NCBI GenBank assembly: GCA_017792405.1
Contig: CP051231.1
Location: forward strand, 2,860,062 to 2,924,061
DNA length: 64,000 nt
DNA from: Oceanicola sp.
Lineage (GTDB): Bacteria > Pseudomonadota > Alphaproteobacteria > Rhodobacterales > Rhodobacteraceae
Direction: 5' to 3'
Below, in pieces: positions 62,133 to 64,000 of the stretch. Numbering within the stretch: the stretch's first letter is position 1; each line of letters begins with the position of its first letter. Position numbers and translations under genes: made by a program. A model generated the notes under the pieces. That model worked only from the letters and a program-made list of their open reading frames with translations. It was not told where the DNA came from and ran no database searches.

Positions 62133-62462
62133 TCAGCCGACGGTGATTTCCTTGGTCTCGGTGTAGGTCGAGCCGTCATCATCTTGCCAGGTGAACTCGA
62201 AGGTCCCGCTCTCGGGCACGGTGGCCTCGAATTCGAAATACGGGTTGGTCGAGATCGCCGGTTCCATCTTCACGTCGATCACGGTCTCGCCGTTGAAGGT
62301 GCAGGTGAAGTGATTGATGATCGAGCGCGGAATGGGGTTGCCGTCGCCATCCTTGCGCTGGCCGCTCTCCATGGGGTGCGAGATCAGGGTCTTGATCGTG
62401 ATCGCCTCGCCGGCAGAGGCCGACTTGGGGACTTTGACGCGGGGTTTGACACCAGATGCCAT
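62133..62462 (-). CDS. soxZ: SoxZ, sulfur-carrier partner protein
   Basis: A 109-residue all-beta periplasmic protein that pairs with SoxY. ASGVKPRVKVPKSASAGEAITIKTLISHPMESGQRKDGDGNPIPR is the family opening. It has no signal peptide and is exported with SoxY through the Tat route. It lies 25 bases after soxY. Confidence 0.96.
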   Translation of the reverse strand: MASGVKPRVKVPKSASAGEAITIKTLISHPMESGQRKDGDGNPIPRSIINHFTCTFNGETVIDVKMEPAISTNPYFEFEATVPESGTFEFTWQDDDGSTYTETKEITVG

Positions 62463-62487
62463 TGTTTTCGTCTCCTCTATCTCTGCC

Positions 62488-62907
62488 TCAGCCGCCGCAG
62501 CCGCCGATGGTGACTTTCACGGTTGCGGACGCCTGCTTGAAGCTGCCGTCGGCCATTTTGGCCACCGCGATCACGTCTTGCGTTTTGGCGAGGCGGATGC
62601 GGGTGGAACCGGACTGCGACGCGGCGAGCGCACCGAAGGTGAAGGTGGCGACAGCGGGCGTGGGGTTGCCCGTGGCCAGCACCATGATGCTCTCGGCGCC
62701 TTCGGCCGACACGCCGACCGGCACGGTGTTGCCGTTCTCGGCAATCTCGGGTGCGTCGATGGTGACGCCGCCTTCGGCCACATCGGCCCCGCCGGTGAAG
62801 GCGGAGATCGCATCGGCCACGGCGTCGGCCATGGCGGGCATCGGCAGGGCGGCGGCCAGAGCGGCGCCGGCACCGAGGAAGAGGGTGTCTCGTCTGCTAA
62901 GGGTCAT
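62488..62907 (-). CDS. soxY: SoxY, sulfur-carrier protein
   Basis: A 139-residue Tat-exported protein (MTLSRRDTLFLGAGAALAAA). It ends in IGGCGG, the flexible arm whose cysteine carries sulfur intermediates through the whole Sox cycle. The arm is intact. It follows soxX by 45 bases. Confidence 0.97.
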   Translation of the reverse strand: MTLSRRDTLFLGAGAALAAALPMPAMADAVADAISAFTGGADVAEGGVTIDAPEIAENGNTVPVGVSAEGAESIMVLATGNPTPAVATFTFGALAASQSGSTRIRLAKTQDVIAVAKMADGSFKQASATVKVTIGGCGG

Positions 62908-62952
62908 TGAAGCCTCCTTGGCGGCCCGCAGATCGGGCCGGTGAGCAATGGG

Positions 62953-63429
62953 TTATTCGTCTTTCAGGGTCATCAGGAAGGCGACGACATCCTCGACATC
63001 CTGAGCGGTCAGAAGCGGGGCGACATCGCCCTCATGGGCCTTGCCGGTGTAGGCGTTGCCGAGCCGGACGAAGCCCTCGGTCTTGTAGAACGACGGCATC
63101 ATGGTGCCCTCGAAGGTTTTCTTGGCGTTCGCCACGATCCCGCGCAGCTCGGCCTCGGTCCAGCGGCTGCCGGCTCCGTCGAGGGCCGGGCCGATCTCGC
63201 CCTGGAAGGCCAGCTCGGGCAGCGCGCCGATCTGGTGGCAGGCGACGCAGTTGCCCGCGCCCTTGTTCATCAGCACCGCGCCATTCTCGACATCACCGGG
63301 GGTGCCGGTGAGCGAGGCTTCGACTGCGCCGTAATCATCGTAGGCAACGGCGGTGGGGGCGACGGTTTCGGCCCAGGCTGCCGTGCCGAGCACGGTTGCG
63401 GCGGCGATCGCTCCAAGCGTTTTGTTCAT
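62953..63429 (-). CDS. soxX: SoxX, monoheme cytochrome c of thiosulfate oxidation
   Basis: A 158-residue periplasmic protein with signal MNKTLGAIAAATVLGTAAWA and heme site CVACH in NKGAGNCVACHQIGALPE. It receives electrons from SoxA. The start at 63429 has GGGAGGG upstream; the open frame runs further but is not protein-like. A perfect ATTC-N8-GAAT palindrome and a second inverted repeat lie in its 135-base upstream region. Confidence 0.95.
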   Translation of the reverse strand: MNKTLGAIAAATVLGTAAWAETVAPTAVAYDDYGAVEASLTGTPGDVENGAVLMNKGAGNCVACHQIGALPELAFQGEIGPALDGAGSRWTEAELRGIVANAKKTFEGTMMPSFYKTEGFVRLGNAYTGKAHEGDVAPLLTAQDVEDVVAFLMTLKDE

Positions 63430-63464
63430 GATCCCTCCCTTGGGTGGCCGGGCCGCTGCGGACC

Positions 63465-63491
63465 CGCTACCTTTGTCGGCATACGGTAGCG
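63465..63491. promoter_or_regulatory. Inverted repeat near the soxX start
   Basis: CGCTACC (63465-63471) and GGTAGCG (63485-63491) form a perfect 7-bp inverted repeat with a 13-base spacer, 36 bases upstream of soxX. It could be a second regulatory site or a leader hairpin. Confidence 0.4.
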
Positions 63492-63517
63492 CACAACCGG
63501 GCACCACCGCAATAACA

Positions 63518-63535
63518 AATTCAGTTACCTGAATT
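63518..63535. promoter_or_regulatory. Perfect ATTC-N8-GAAT operator upstream of soxX
   Basis: AATTCAGTTACCTGAATT has perfect 7-bp arms and contains ATTC (63519-63522), 8 bases and GAAT (63531-63534). This is the motif bound by ArsR-family persulfide-sensing repressors (SqrR/BigR; SoxR of sox clusters is the same family). It lies between soxW and soxX and is the best candidate operator for the sox operon. Confidence 0.7.
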
Positions 63536-63564
63536 ATTGATTATGTTGCAGCGCAGCATTGGCC

Positions 63565-64000
63565 TCAGCCCTGCTGCTCGGCGAACTTGCGGGCGTGGTA
63601 TTTTTGAAAGGGTTCATCGCCCTCGTAGCCCTTTTCGAGCACCCAGGTGAGCAGGTTCATGGTGGTCCATTTGCCAAAGGCGCCGGGCATGGTGACCACG
63701 GCGGCCTGCGCCCCGGTTTTGCCTTCCTCCACCTCTTCGGGGAAGAAGAGAATCGTCGGGGTGAAGAGCGCGTTCCAGCGTTTGACCATGTCTTTCTCGG
63801 CCATCGCCTCGCCATCGAAGTCGGTCACTTCGATATCGCCGAACATGTTCAGACGGACGACGAAGAAGTTCTCTTCGATCAGCTGTTTCACCGCCGGGTC
63901 GGAGAAAACCTCTTCGTGCATCTTGGTGCAGTAGATGCAGCCGCGCTGCTCGATGATGACCATGAAGCGTTTGCCCTCGGCCCCGGCCTCGGCCAGATCC
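63565..64000 (-). CDS. soxW: SoxW-type periplasmic thioredoxin (5' end outside window)
   Basis: The last 144 codons of a thioredoxin-fold protein. The redox pair is in QRGCIYCTKMHEEVFSD, close to the right edge, followed by TPTILFFPEEV with the cis-proline region. Such thioredoxins reduce SoxY or keep Sox proteins active; sox clusters carry soxS or soxW of this kind. SoxS is the alternative identity, since the order soxR-S-V-W is only partly visible. The start and signal peptide lie beyond 64000. Confidence 0.8.
   Translation of the reverse strand, partial: DLAEAGAEGKRFMVIIEQRGCIYCTKMHEEVFSDPAVKQLIEENFFVVRLNMFGDIEVTDFDGEAMAEKDMVKRWNALFTPTILFFPEEVEEGKTGAQAAVVTMPGAFGKWTTMNLLTWVLEKGYEGDEPFQKYHARKFAEQQG

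Noticed and set aside
59483..62146. An 887-codon open frame opposite soxB and soxA
   Set aside because: Composition is Gly/Val/Asp/His-rich without any family resemblance, and it covers two well-identified sox genes.

Overview
The window looks like chromosomal DNA of a marine Rhodobacterales (Roseobacter-type) alphaproteobacterium. GC is high throughout. A SAM/SAH riboswitch, a class known essentially only from Rhodobacterales, precedes metK. An Irr-type Fur protein sits beside fabA-fabB-fabI, and a complete sox gene set lies at the right end. No rRNA, tRNA, CRISPR array, transposase or phage gene was recognised. Coding density is very high and no gap exceeds 300 bases.

Left part (1-10.3 kb): phosphonate use. 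A leftward C-P lyase operon phnG-H-I-J-K-L-N (mostly joined by ATGA overlaps, running off the left edge) faces the divergent repressor gene phnF, with an inverted repeat and a promoter in between. A second leftward operon, phnC-D-E1-E2 plus a hexapeptide acyltransferase, supplies uptake and has a possible Pho box upstream of phnC. Next (10.4-14.5 kb) come a very large chemoreceptor and a branched-chain-amino-acid-type periplasmic binding protein upstream of it. From 14.7 to 19.5 kb there are a DUF2087 protein, two tandem half-size permeases, a lipoprotein, an FAD monooxygenase with a GntR/FCD regulator, and an acetyltransferase.

Middle (19.5-42.7 kb): housekeeping genes. trpF, lapA-like, ihfB, rpsA, cmk and aroA form the usual alphaproteobacterial series. 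Here it is interrupted twice: by an MFS transporter and an acetyltransferase between ihfB and rpsA, and by a lipoprotein hydrolase and a BLUF blue-light sensor between rpsA and cmk. Then follow trmB, riboswitch-controlled metK, the lnt/corC-like/ybeY/phoH/miaB envelope and RNA-processing series with an OmpA-like/lipoprotein pair inserted, and irr with fabA-fabB-fabI. From 42.7 to 53 kb are accessory catabolic and hydrolytic genes (M50 protease, VOC, HAD, alpha/beta hydrolase, threonine dehydratase, two EEP nucleases, alcohol dehydrogenase, enolase-superfamily dehydratase, glutamine amidotransferase, metallo-beta-lactamase).

Right part (53.2-64 kb): leftward sox cluster soxW-X-Y-Z-A-B-C-D-E-F followed by a DUF302 protein and a SoxT-type YeeE/YedE transporter. 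SoxYZ carries the sulfur intermediate, SoxXA loads it, SoxB hydrolyses sulfate off, SoxCD oxidises the sulfane sulfur, and SoxEF resembles flavocytochrome c sulfide dehydrogenase.

The most unusual signals are non-coding. Two sites 21 kb apart (upstream of the BLUF gene and of an alcohol dehydrogenase gene) each carry four exact 11-bp-spaced ATGCACAT-type repeats in the same orientation relative to the downstream gene, suggesting a shared regulator, possibly of the CarH/BluR MerR type. A perfect ATTC-N8-GAAT palindrome upstream of soxX and a near match upstream of the metallo-beta-lactamase gene suggest a persulfide-sensing ArsR-family repressor.
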